From Spisula solida (Eukaryota; Mollusca; Bivalvia; Venerida; Mactridae): DNA of 64,000 nucleotides. Below, piece by piece: positions 10,246 through 24,000 of the stretch (position 1 is its first letter; each line of letters starts with the position of its first letter). The translations under genes and the position numbers were made by a program. Location of the stretch: the NCBI GenBank assembly GCA_947247005.1, contig OX365948.1:37514601-37578600 (forward strand), in the 5' to 3' direction. Under the pieces are notes generated by a model, which saw only the letters and a program-made list of their open reading frames with translations, was not told the origin of the DNA and did not search any database.

Positions 10246-11732
10246 GTCCTTCATTTGATGTTGTCGCGCACCATACATTAGATTTGAACTTCGAAATCCG
10301 ACATTCATTTTACATCTTATCGCGCAAGAATTAAACAAAAGCAAATACGGTTTATAGCCATATAAGGAACGATTTCTCTCAAAAAGATAATAATAAATTT
10401 GACAGTTGAAGAAGCTGAATTAGGGTTGACAAGTATTCCAGAGCCTGCATTTACGAATGCATGAAATACGCTCACACGTTCGTCCGCTGGCTGGCTGCTC
10501 TGGTTGTTCAGGTGACTACAAAGAATCTCAACCCGGGTATATCTGTAGCAACTAGAAGCACTGTCTCTATTGCCAGACTCGATCCAGATTTTTTCTGAAC
10601 AGTGCGCCTCCGGGCCCAGTGATTACACTCATCTTACTGCAAGCATGAACGTTGATTTGCTCCTGTACGTGATAATTGAATAATGTTTTCTCTATCAGGA
10701 AATAACAAACTACTGTCATTAACGCTATGATATAAACGTTTCCATAGATCACAAGACTTTTGATGGTTATAACCATTAGAAGGTGGTTAAAGAATTGAGT
10801 TGAGCATTATTATTGTTTTATAATCATTGGGTCAGGTTTCCTTTGGCCGACCTCTGTTCTGACTACCCATGGGTGTTCAACCGTTGAACTAAAGGCTATG
10901 CTAAGCAGTTATTTTTAGTAAATGCGATAGACAACATGTCCAAGACATGGCCAGGATTCAACTCAGCTAATACTACCGTTTTATATATGAATGTTTCCGT
11001 GTTATCTATTCAGGGGTGCATTTAGAAAACAGCCCATCACTTCCTTAGTTATGCATTGGTCACATTTGCCGTTCGAGCTCCGATTGTCCAACGAACATCG
11101 TACGATGTACCATCGGGCTCCGTGTGACCTTCGTACGATTGCATCCTATATATATCGTACCGGGCTCCGTGTGACCTTCGTACGATTGCATCCTATATAT
11201 ATATCGTACCGGGTCCGTACGAGCTGTGACCACACGCTATGATTGTGCAGGGATCGCTAGGTTTGGAAACTCGTACGGAGAACATACGAGCTTTGTGTCC
11301 GCTATAAAAGCATTAATGATTAATCGTTTAATAATCGCGGACCGTGCAACGCAAAAAGTAATGAAAGGTGTATGTTGATACCAACAAAGTTATTATTCAC
11401 TGTTTGTGATGGATGGGTTTATTGAATGTAGAATTGTTGTGTGGTGTTTACGGTAAACTAAACTTATAAATATGATTAATGACAACCATAAAAAGACGAA
11501 CTATTTGTTAAAATGTATCAACCTTATATGTACTGCATTAACAACATACTACTTATGAAAACAAAGAAAATATTAAGAAATCTTGCAATTTTAAATTTCA
11601 ATACGTGTTGAAAGTCGTTAACTGGATAAGATAAGGTGTTAAAGTGATCTCGTGTTTTTACTCATGCACTCAATGATTCGTACTTTATCGGTGCGAACAA
11701 CAGACGCAAAGGTTAGGACGATTATACAACCA
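10246..11732. other. Intergenic region upstream of gene B
   Basis: No coding signal supported. Contains a 47-base direct repeat (11114-11160 and 11161-11212) rich in CGTACGA. Confidence 0.5.
11114..11212. repeat. Two-copy 47-bp tandem repeat
   Basis: Two near-identical units beginning CGGGCTCCGTGTGACCTTCG, the second lengthened in a short AT run. Confidence 0.7.
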
Positions 11733-11738
11733 TATAAA
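11733..11738 (+). promoter_or_regulatory. Candidate TATA box of gene B
   Basis: TATAAA 64 bases before the proposed start codon at 11802. A TSS about 30 bases downstream would leave a 5' UTR of about 40 bases. Position is plausible; not proven. Confidence 0.45.
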
Positions 11739-11801
11739 GACAGGCTGTAAGTCTAAGACCAGTAACTGTTGTGGATATAACCAAGACGAAGACTGGAGAT
11801 A

Positions 11802-12059
11802 ATGGATTTCACTGCAGGTAGCATTGTAATTAACATAACCATCATTATTATAATAATAACTTGGTCATTATCTGATCGAGAACACTTACCGGTTATACCT
11901 TTTTTAGTTGCAACATGGTGTGTTCGAAGGGATTGTGAATAGGAAAGCAACTTGTTATAATTGTAATCAATACTTGATAAAACATGTAAAATGATGTACA
12001 TTTTATTTCAGCTGTACTGGTTGCCTTTGTGTGCGTACTGGATACGTTTCCATCCACAG
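11802..12059 (+). CDS. Gene B signal-peptide exons
   Basis: A 16-base coding exon starting MDFTA and a 48-base exon completing a hydrophobic core AAVLVAFVCVL. Donors are GTAGCA and GTGAGT; the phase-1 end fits the LU1 exon. The start is chosen as the only ATG giving a signal peptide joined in frame, just downstream of a TATA box. Confidence 0.7.
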
Positions 12060-15000
12060 GTGAGTTTGATAATTTACTATTAAATCATGCTGTTAATGAC
12101 TTACTTACAGAAAAAGTGTCCAAAATATTCTAGTATACTATTGAAAATCCTAGATAATTCCTTTACACTGTTGATACAAAATTAATGTACTTGTTTTAGA
12201 TTGTCAAGTATCTACTGAGATTAACATACGAGGGTCATCTGTAAAGTTCTAGGACAAGTATCATTGTGATAATATCAGTTAAATCATTAACATAACCTTT
12301 CCTAAAACTTATTATCTATTTGTGATTTAGAACCGAAGCATTGTGCAAAAAGATTGACAATTAACAATTCTACATTACTTTAAGATTATGCAGTATCACT
12401 GTTACGGAGCACTCCAAATACTGTTATAACGTCATGACGACAAAGTCAAAGTAGCTTATCATTATTTCAAAACACTCTCCACCATATGCTACGCATTTAC
12501 GGTGTAACTATTTCTGTTTTTTGATCAATCTATCTGTATCACAAACATGATTATATTTTCAAAAGTGTTATGTACCTCTCGCTGAGTATATTAGGATCCC
12601 CGGGTCGTTTACGACATATATCCCTTTCCAAACGGTGAAAGATGCATATAATGGCCTGGTACAGTACGTCAGTGCTCCAAACGGTTTGACATTGACGTCT
12701 CTGACAGTGAGCGTCGGAACTCTGGTGCGACGTGTTTATTTAAATTATTTTGTTATTTTTCAAGATATTGTTTTGAAATTAGGGAGCAAACATCACGAAT
12801 AATATATGTCACGTCATGAGAAATCGTAGGTAAATGGTGCAATTTACAAAAGAGATTCGGTGACTGAATAATGTCGAACGAAATAACATTCAGTTTAAAT
12901 TTTGGACTGCTCCGTAGTTCGCTACAGGCGTTGCCTTAGGAACGATAACATAGGCATATTTTAACTCTGCAATATTAATTTGCCATATTGAAATTCATAA
13001 CATGTCATTCTATTATTGTTTGGACAATCTAAATAACTTAAGTTGTTAAGGGAATCTGCCATGTTCCACATTTTACTGGGACTATGCTATATACGTTGTT
13101 ACCGTATTGTACGTCCGGATGTCTTAAATGGGAAGGTCAAACATATAGTTTTTCTAAACATTTAAATATGTTATTATCTTTCACACAATAAATAAATTCT
13201 GAATTATTCACAATTTGTCCTCAAAGAACAAAAAATATGTAATTATATTCATGACGTCATATTCATTATACAATGATACGAAAAACAAAAATAAAAACTC
13301 ATGATGGTAATTTCATATACTTATCAACTTTTCTAAGTCCTCACTTATATTTTTGTTGATAACTTTGTCAACCTAGTATGTATCTCCATGAAATTTGGCT
13401 ATAATATGCGTGTGTTATCGTTTTGCAGAATTGTACATCAACTCGTCGATTTCGATATCTATTTATTGAATGAAAACAATCTTAACATAACAATTAAAGA
13501 AGGTAAAAGTCACAAATACAGATTTTGATAACTGGGATGACCACCATGTAGTCTGCTTTTCTGCTAGCAGTCATAGACGAGACTGAGAAACATTGCTGAA
13601 CGAATAAACTCGTTGAAATTTACTATCTGAACTAAAAGTGGTATCACGTCTCCGGAGTAGCCCGATGTAACGTCATAACGTCACTTCAAATTGACAAACG
13701 CTCTAGCAACCTGCATTTTATGACAGACAACCAATAAAATTACCTTTAACTAAACACTCGAAGACATGTATATGTTGTAAATCAACCAGACAGTGATGTT
13801 TTATGTAATTATTCTGACTTATCGACAGTAAATGCCGCATTGCACCGTACCGACGTCACGTCATCTTTTTTTCTGGCATTGTCGGACGCATAACTGAGAT
13901 ATTAAAATCGATTTTTAAATGTTTTTCGTACGTGGCGTGTCTTTGGGCATAATTCGCGAGTATTTGGAACAAATTCCGGAGATGTGTAACTGCGTGGATG
14001 GTGAAAAACGCAAAACGCAAAACGCACGTGCGTCTAACAACGGCAAAACCACGTATCATACGGCCAGTTTGTGACATGAATTAGTTTGGCTGCCGCAAAC
14101 AAACATCACTTGAGAAATTTGGTTGCGTCACTATATATAATAAAAAAGTTATAAATCAATGAAAATGAGGACTTAGAAAAGTTGTTACATGTAGGTATAC
14201 AATATGAAATCGACAAAATTGGTGAATTTTTATTATCGTAAATGGGGGGGGGGGTTAACATTACCCCACCTACTTTTTAAAAGTTGGGGTCGAACATAAA
14301 GTTGTGTTATAAAAATATAATTGAGGAAAAAATCGTCCGACAAATGACACTACATGTATTTCAAAATTATGGATTGCCATTTAAGAGCACACTGATATAT
14401 ATAGCAAATAATATCAATTTCATTTCAATCAGCCTGAATGAAATTTGAAAACAACGCTCGGAAACCGTACGAGCCCATATAACACAACTGTCTTAGTATT
14501 TGTTAGAGGTTTTTACCAGTGCTTTAAACCATGTCCTGTTCCAATATCAATAAAATAGAAATAAATTAATGTTTAATGATGAAAATACCAATAATGTCTA
14601 GCTGAGAGTTTGGTCCTTAAGAAAAAGTACACTTTTTATGTAGTCAGATGCACGGAATTTGATTTATCGCCCACTAATTTTAAAATCTTTACAAGTGATC
14701 CTCATATTAATCTTTTTAAATTCAGTGGTCATATTTGCACTGTATGTTCATTATGTGTTGCAGATGCGGCTGTGATGTGTTATAAATGTGACTATGTGGC
14801 TCATCCTAGGGACTGTGACAAAGTGATGCAATGTTTGGAGGGTGAGGTTCGTATAGTTTGTTTGCGATCAACTTGGACTTCCATAGACCGTAAACATATG
14901 CAAAAGTTCAAATCTAATGAGAACCAAATATTGCATATCTTATTGTAACAATCTTAACAACTGTAACAAAATCGACGTGACTTTTTTATCCACAGAAAAG

Positions 15001-18000
15001 TGTGCTTTGCATTGTCTTAAAACAGGGTAAATACATTTGGGTGATTAATGTGATCAGAAAAGCACAAATCATCAAATTGATCGAATACATTGTACCATTG
15101 AACATAACGTAACAGATCAATGGTCATTGCAAAAATATATGAGGCCCAAACACCTATGCATGATTGTTTTCTATTTTGAGAACGGATCTACATACAGAAG
15201 AGGTTTGTACAAGCGTTCATTGCAATAAGAAGATGAACAGCAACAATATTTACTTTGCTATTCAAACAAATGTAGCTTAACACTTTCCATGTTTCCGCAA
15301 ACAGTTTTTTTCTCAAACACAATATAGCATTCGTCCTATTAGTTGTACATGATGGAAGGATTTGTACATCCTGTACTTTTGTTGATGAAAATGTAAAAAT
15401 AATTCCATCTTATTAAATGTGAAGAATAAAGCATTCAATAAAAAAATCTCAAATTCATACACATAGTTGGTAAAGGTCCAGAATCCCTTAATGTCAAGGA
15501 GGTAAATTTCCTAATAATTAATGAAAAAATATGTGACTTGGAATGGGAGTTGGTATGATGTAATCATGGTGATTTGCAATTTTGTACTAACATCTGAAAC
15601 TGGATTTTAAGATATTTAAAATTTATATGATTTATTTTACCGCAAACGAACTATACACAACCAGTATTGTTCCAGGTATGTAACGTTATGCAGTATCAAC
15701 AAGCTGACGGTCATTTCTACTATCATAGTGGATGTATGCCAACGCAGGTAAACTACAGTGCCCATCAAAAATAAGTATACAGTAAACACACCGTACAACC
15801 CGCTGCGTGTAAGGCAGTTCTGTATGTTGAAGGCAGAGACACACGCGTTTTACGCCACTACAGTGGGGTAAGTATTTGTTATTTTATATGTGTTTTGCGT
15901 TGCTTTTGAAAGTGATCACTTACATATATCGTTCAAGCGATAAATGAACAATAAGTATATACAATTTATGTTCCCACAAATGGCATATTATTCGAGTAAA
16001 CACGGTTTAGGTACGCGATGTTTGCCAAAAGTTCGAAACTTTCGCCTTTGACATTAAATTCTTAACTTAATTCGTGGTTTGGAACAATTATAGAATATTG
16101 AATACAAACTTCAATCCTGCCTCAATATATCTGTCGTTTCCGTTTTGGAAAATGTGCATTTTCTGTGAAGATACAGAGGTTTAAATTGAACGAGGTACCA
16201 AAATGCTAACGAAATAGGCAGTTCTGTTTTTCGAATGATAACGACAAAGGCAGAGCTACAAGATGAGATATTAACCATATTCAATCAAAACAAACACATA
16301 TTCTATTTATTTAATGCTTATCTGGTGTCAACACTGGTACTATTTATGCCAAATTAGAATCTACTACTGTGGTTAGGCTGCTTATGAATATGTTGTTCCA
16401 TTCATATTTTTCAATTCAAAATCCGTCATCTTCGATTATGGTGAATAGGTGAAAACAACTTGTTTGAGAATTTTGCATCAAATCATACACCAACTTGTAG
16501 GAATTGTTCTAACTAAGAATAAATAACCCCGCATGACATGTTTCCGTTCAGTAATAAAAACGTTACAGACGGTTTAGTGTAGAGTTTTAGGTAAAATTAA
16601 AGTAGTCCCTGTGAGGGGGCACAGCCTATATCAGTCACATTGTAGGTGATAACCAGTGACTGATATAGGTTTTATTTCACTGATAGAACTCCATATCTCA
16701 TCAGTTAGCATTAAATAAATACTTTTTATTTGTTCGAGAATCGACCAACTATAGTTATTTACACACGTTTCTACAATCGACTATACTTTAGTTGAAGAAA
16801 CTACTTTTCTTCCTACACCGCCGCTAGGCAGCGCTACCTTTGCAATAGTAAACCGGTCAGCCGGTATTGCAATCGGACCGGTCCGTACGGCATTTTTACA
16901 GGTGTATCCGATGTTACACGTATCTGGGTTATTTGGACTAATACCATTTAAACATACACCGGAATAAACTCGAGCAGCGTCCAAACTGCTGAAAAGTACT
17001 AGAAATTATCTGGCCGCAGAAAACTATTTGACTTGTACTTCCGGCACGCATATACGTTGTATTTCAATCGTGAAACCTCGGACATTTCCGTTTGTCTCCG
17101 GTAAATACTTCAATGCATACAGGCCGAGATGATCAGAATGGTATTCATTCGAACAACTGCTGACTTTCAGCGCTTTGATTTTATATGAAATGTTATTGAT
17201 AACAACTACATTTGTACATCGTAAATCTAATTATACATAAAGGAACTTACGCGTACTTGCGTCTCGTCCTATTGGTATTATGCTACGCCTCGTTGCATAA
17301 ATATCTGCGGTCCGGATGGCGTTAGATGATGTCATTAAGACCAAACAACTTAGCATGGAATAATATGTTACATGATATACGTGATGCTACATGAGCACGT
17401 GTTGCCCAACTGTTTTAAACAGTCAGCCCATAAATAGATGTAAGACCGTATACTCTGTGACTGTTTAAATAACCTGACTGTTTTATTTATAAAATACAGG
17501 TAATTTTAATCAACATTGACTGCTTAGAAGATTAATACCAAGATCATATGTTCGACTGCACATGAATAGCAATGTATCGGGGCATTACGATGTCTTACGA
17601 CATTATGTCTTATTTTTCGTGTGAGTTATACACGAGAAATAGTCAAATAAAATGTGTAGCATACAAAAAACATACATTTTTGTACAAACAAACAGTGCAT
17701 TAAGTTCCCTGTCAAGTAATTTGAATTGCTGCATTTCGAACTCGCGTATTCTATAGAATGCTAAAAACTATTCGTTTCTTAACTTCATGATAACAAATGG
17801 AGCGCTGAATGCCCCCCCCCCCAACACACCAGTTCGTCATTTACAGACATAAAGGGCCACTCACAACCGATGATTGCCGGCGTCAGGATCACCAGGTATA
17901 TAATATATTCCGTTTATCAACTTGATGAAAATAACCACTAAACACTCGTGATTCTTGGTGAAATGGACTTTGGAACTTTGGAATAAAGCCTAATATGAAT

Positions 18001-21000
18001 CTTGGTTAAATTTATAACATACAAATCGTACAAAGGGGTTTTATGGCCCTGTCAAGTCATTAGAATTTCTGCCTTTGTCGTTAGCATAAGTCTCTTATCT
18101 CTGCCTCTGCGTTAGCATTAATATTTAACGATCTGCCTTTGTCGTTATCATTCGAAAAACAGAACTGCCTATTTCGTTAGCATTTTTTGGGTACCTCGTT
18201 CAATTTAAACCTCTGTATCTCCACAGAAAATGCACATTTACCAAAACGGAAACGACAGATTCATTGAAGAAGGATTGAAGTTTGTATTTAATGTTTTAGG
18301 AATGTTCCAAACCACGAATTAAGTTGAGAATTCAATGTCAAAGGCGAAAGTTTCGAACTTTTGGCAAACATCGCGTACGTATACCCTGTTTAATCGAATA
18401 ATATGGCATCTGTGGGTACATAAATGGTATATACTTTTTGTTCATTCATCGCTTGAACGATACATGTAAGTGATCACTTTCAAAAGCAACACAAAACACA
18501 TATAAAATAACAAATACTTACCCCACTGTAGTGGCGTAAAACGCGTGTGTCTCTGCCTTCAACATACAGAACTGCCTTACACACAGCGGGTTGTACGGTG
18601 TGGTAAATAATTGTTGCAAACTTAAACTTGGCTGAATTGTGGTATGTGGTGTTTTTTTGTGTTATCTGTGCTGTTTAATATGAGTGCGTTATTCCCTGTC
18701 CGATGACCTAATATTTTCTTTTATAAATATAATGTATATACCCAGATGAGTTTAATAATGATGAATATGGAATCAATAATACTTTGTAAAAAGGACACTT
18801 TATTTTGTTAACAGGGAACAAACCTTTCCTAATTCTAACATTAGAAAGTTTTTTTGTATAAACTTGGTCAATAGGAAATCTATAGCATTGAGTACGCAAG
18901 ACTAATAGTTGACTAATCTAAGATTCTCAGCACCACATCTTTGACAGTAGTTGCACATGTATACTGAGCAAATGTTTCAACTTGACTGTTTTTATATTTC
19001 TTCAATAATTGTATTTTCTAACTTTTGTTTTGAAATAAGAATAGGCAACAATGTGTGTGTTTATCAAACGAAAGTGGTTTGCCAAGTTCATAAAGGCATG
19101 CACTGAGATAAATATTGATTTGTATGACTTTTAATGTATTCTGCCTACTTCTGTTAAGTACTAGTTATTAGGAATACGATAAAATCGAAATTGTAAATGT
19201 TTGTACAATTTACAGTATATGAAACATGGATACTATATTTAATTCTTCTTACTACAGGTTTGTGCTGCACAAACGTCCACTGTTGGGAGGAAGAAGAGAG
19301 ATCTCTTGATTTGTAAGAAATGTTGTAACGAGCCATATTGTAACAGAGAGCTTTGTGACCCGCAGTGTAAGTACGAGTGGCGTTCCATACACACCTGTTA
19401 AATCACAAATTGATATAAATAAATTGATTTCTGGAGAATTATGTGCATGCATATTTATAATAATGCAAATGTCTGACACGCGAACATTGGTGTTGAACTA
19501 GGCCCAACAGAAAACATATTGTCTATTTAGAATTTCAACATTAATATCATAGAAACATTTATGAATGAAGTACATTGTATTAATATGTACTTATAGTTAA
19601 TGGCGCTGGAATTAACATATGTCATTTTGCAAGCATTATACCCGTTTTCAAAAAGATTATATTTATTCTGACAGAAAAGTCACTCAACTTGACCAGCCGA
19701 GCACAGAAAACATTAAAAACACACAAAGCACAACGCCCAACTGAATCGACCGAGCATAGGGTACATAAAACACTAACGAGGCAAAATCTCCAACTAAACA
19801 AGCAAAGTATGATAAATTATAACGCCTCTAGTAGTTTCAAGAAAAAGATTAAATGCCCTAGCTGAATGACCCAGTTACGAAGAAGTGCCCAGCACAATAA
19901 CAACCAAGAAAATTAATCAGCCCTAGTCCTAGCTGTTAAAAAGCTGAATGGAAATGTTTCAGCAAACAAATGGCGGAATACCTACGCTGAATGACCTAGT
20001 TACAACAGTAGAACTGCTGAACTACATAATTTAACTGCCACATGATCTCTCCGAAATATTTTTCCCGATCATCCAGTTAATACACTTAAATACAAAGAAT
20101 TAGGATGTTTTTCACAAATCGCCTATAATTAACGACAGAATGTTAGCTATATCTGTCGAAATAGTATGCCAAATATCACATTTAGTAAACTGTATGAATG
20201 ACAAAATACTAATTTAGCTCCCCTTTGACTTTAAATTATGCATTTGTTGTTTACATTTCGTTATTTTGTATACAAACCAACTAGAGACTTTATTTCATTT
20301 TCTTCCATCTTATGGTGTTTTCAACCTTTGTGACTCAACTAAAGTGCTCAAAATGAATCATTTTGCAGATAGGTTGCCAAGTTATCGCTTTTTGAAAATA
20401 GCCATTTAAAGCATAATGGGACTTTAAACCCAAAAAGTTAAGTAACAGTATTAAAACGTTGAAAGGCACGGTTTCAGCTGAATGACCTAGCTTCAGCAAT
20501 AAAAAAGCTGAAAGCCGTAGCCGGATGACTCTATAACTTGTAGATAAAATGGCATTTAATCTGTATCTAATGCTCTCATGGACAACATGTAAGGGTTTAG
20601 TTATCGTACCGTATGTTGCAGATCAATGAATGTTTACCTATATTTGGCGGTATTTACACATACTGCCATATGACACAACATTTGTTTTAACCGATTATTA
20701 GGCCAGTTTAGTCGAGTATTTCATATTCACAATTACATAAACAATTAAATTGTTGACGAAAGACTATTCTAGAATTCTTCAAAGTATGACATTATAAGAA
20801 AGGAACGAGCATTAGAAATATATCGTGCATTGAACGCCTCTCGCTAGTGTGTAAGCCAGGTAGGTATGGCAATAACAATGTACAAGTCTTAATTACTTGA
20901 AGGATATAAGACATTACTGTAATTAATCAAGAAACTTTAAACCCGCGTAAAATATCCATCAACTTTATTGGTTTCACTCCATTCACGTGATTCTTGACAA

Positions 21001-24000
21001 CAGGAGTATAAATGATAAATGTAAATAACGTAAGAACACAGCTATGATAAACGCAATCTCATTAAAATCAGACCCTAACATTTAGCTATGCTCCTATATA
21101 TCAGTGTAAAGTAGTGAAGCGTTATATGGATTTGGTTTAAATGAGATTGTGATAAACGAGACAATTTTTCATGAAATTAACCAATTCAAAATGTACATAA
21201 GAAGACAAATGAACATAATGCAATTCTACAATTTTATTCGATTACATAAATACTTATAGCTTCGAATTAAAGTACTCTTAACTAAATCTACGCTTTGTAA
21301 CACATGGTGTTTATATTGGCATCCTATTTTAGCCCAGACTAACACTGGACCTCGATGTTTACAATGTACAACAGTAGAAGATCCAACACATTGTGGGACA
21401 GTCACTGGGTGTAATATAGGCGAGGTGAAATAAGTCAGTCTTATAATTATGTATAATTACCTCCCTTTATGGCTACTTATTCACAGAATTCCAAGTCCAC
21501 AGTATGTCATTCATTGCGAAGTAGGTATATAGACTTGCTTGAAATATCCGTTTTTTGGGATGTGGATGGTTCGTTCTATGTCTGACTCTTGCGTGGATGG
21601 CTAGGCGCTGCCGTCGTTTCTGTGTTTGGATTGTATGTGCGCTACAGTATTAATCTATGACCTAACTTTGACTAGATGCAAAAAATGACACTGTTTACAT
21701 ACTACTACTTGCCATAGCAGTTATATGTATGTAAAAATATATTTAAATGAGTTAAGACAAAAATTTGCCAGAAACAAAACCACCATTCGTGTATTTGATA
21801 TAATCAGCAAAATTTATGAACGGTATGTTTATAAACAATATTTCTGTCAACTCTAGAATTCGATACACACATAGGAACGAATAATAATGAAGTTTAAACA
21901 AAAAAGTATATTCAATAACTATTTATCTAAACACAAATTTAAAAATACTTTAGGTTAAATGTTTACTTGAATTGGAATTATAGATATACATACATATATT
22001 ACAGAAATGTTACACATCAGAAAAATATGTATTCGGTGAGAGACGTTATCAGTTAGGCTGTGCAGATCCTGTAAGTTAATTTTACAATACGTGTTGCCCT
22101 AATTAAAAATAGAATAATGAAAATGTTATAAATCGGTGTATATCCGACAGTTCATGGATACATTACTTGAAAGCATAAATAACGAATCTGAGTTCCTAGC
22201 TTATTCCATGTTATATATTTGTGTTTGAAGTATCTAATCGATTTGTTTCAGTGTTTCGATTTTGTTTCTAATGAAAATCTGGCGGCACCATAATTAGCAA
22301 TGGAAGCTGACAAATGTAAAATTGCCTATCCATTTCGCAAAAAATGTTTCGGGCTTTTAGACAAAAATGTTACAAGTTCATATACATTTTTTGCACAAGT
22401 AACTATTCGGACAGCAATGCTGCGTATTAATTTGTGTACAAAAAAAACACATCTAAACCTAATAGGTTGCTCCTATTTCAAATGGATGATTAAAAAGTAA
22501 CCGCAATTTTACAGACATGTGTGCCGAGAACAAAGCGGGCAATTAACAACAAGAGGCAGACTGTTTGTGAAGAATGTTGTACTGGCGAAAACTGTAACCG
22601 GGATCTGTGTAGTGTGAATAGTAAGTGTTTGATATATTTACTTAGTAGCGGATTTAGCTCAGTCGGGAACGCACTGGGCTGTCAATCTAGAGGTCGTGGG
22701 TTCAATCCCTGGCATCGGCACTTGACAAATTCTGAAATATTTATAATATTTCCCGCTATATCTGGCCGTATGGTCTGCAAGTATCTGGAAGTGCCAGGAA
22801 GCTGTGTATCGGTGCTATACACCGAGCACGTTAAAGAACCAGGCTGTCTATTCGAAATAAGAGCTAGGCGCACTTCTGCAGCGCCGGACATGTCTGTATC
22901 TAATGTCTCTCTGTCTCTCTTCAGGGGCTATCTCTCAGTCTGTCCCTCTGGTCAGATCATGCTGTATCTGCACTGGTAGAGGATGCACCTGCGCCCTTGT
23001 GGCTGCAACATGGGTAAAGCGCCTTTGAACGTGCGTTCGCATGAAAAGGGCGCTATATAAAATCTGGTATATTTTACTTAACAATCAGTTGGCTCCATTT
23101 GTATGTATGCAGTGACAGAAGTTGATAATTATTGAATGTCTCATTGTCATTTTGTCCACATGTGGGAAAAGTTATTGGTTCCTTACGAGTGAAAGAGTAA
23201 GTTAGTACTTGCTAGGATACAGTGCAGGGAAATTGGTCAGGTTAATCTTCCACCGCATATACCTGAATTTAACAAACAATATCGAATTTAGATATTTTAT
23301 GATATTCTGAAAAGCTCAGAACCTAATGTATAAAACATCACCATACAAATTGAATTTCAGATAATGACAACTGTTTTTTTTGCTGTTATTGTGCTGTTAT
23401 TTTGCAGTTATTTTACTGTTATTTTGCTTATAGTTTATATAACCTGACCGGAGAGATACAATTTTGCCATACTCACAATTATATATATTTTACAATTCAG
23501 AAACTGTAGCAACTACACGGACACCAACAACCATACTCACTACTAAACAAACGATGGCTTCTTTAACAACAGCGAATGCTTCACTAACATTCGGGCAAAC
23601 AAGTACGTACGTACATTAGATCACAGGAACTTGCATAATTTAAAAAAATGAACAAAAAAAAGAAAAAAAATGAAAGAAAATGAATAGATCTAGGCCTACC
23701 AATAAAATATATATTTTAATACAGGCTCTCAGTATTGATTTTTTTTTCTTTTTTTTCATTTTTTCCCTTTTTTTTAAATTATGGGAGTTTCTGTGATTAG
23801 ATCCAAAGGTTATGCAAGCTACGATTTTTGATATTCAGTTAATTTTTATCACAAACTACACTAAAAAAACTTATATAAATACATATATCTTTATATACCC
23901 ATAACTCGGCCAATATGTGTTTGAGGTAGCTGAAACTTTCAACCCTGCATGTAGCTTAGATATATGGAATAAAATGTCATATAATTGGCTTTCAATTTGA

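Noticed and set aside
14610..14948. 112-codon ORF as a gene
   Set aside because: Only 14764-14846 is supported as an exon by splice sites and cysteine pattern; the rest is intron.
16781..16984. Named protein for this frame
   Set aside because: No family recognised; kept only as an unexplained open stretch.
22521..22979. 152-codon plus-strand ORF
   Set aside because: It fuses the true LU2 exon (to 22620) with intron and SINE sequence; a good GTAAGT donor ends the exon.
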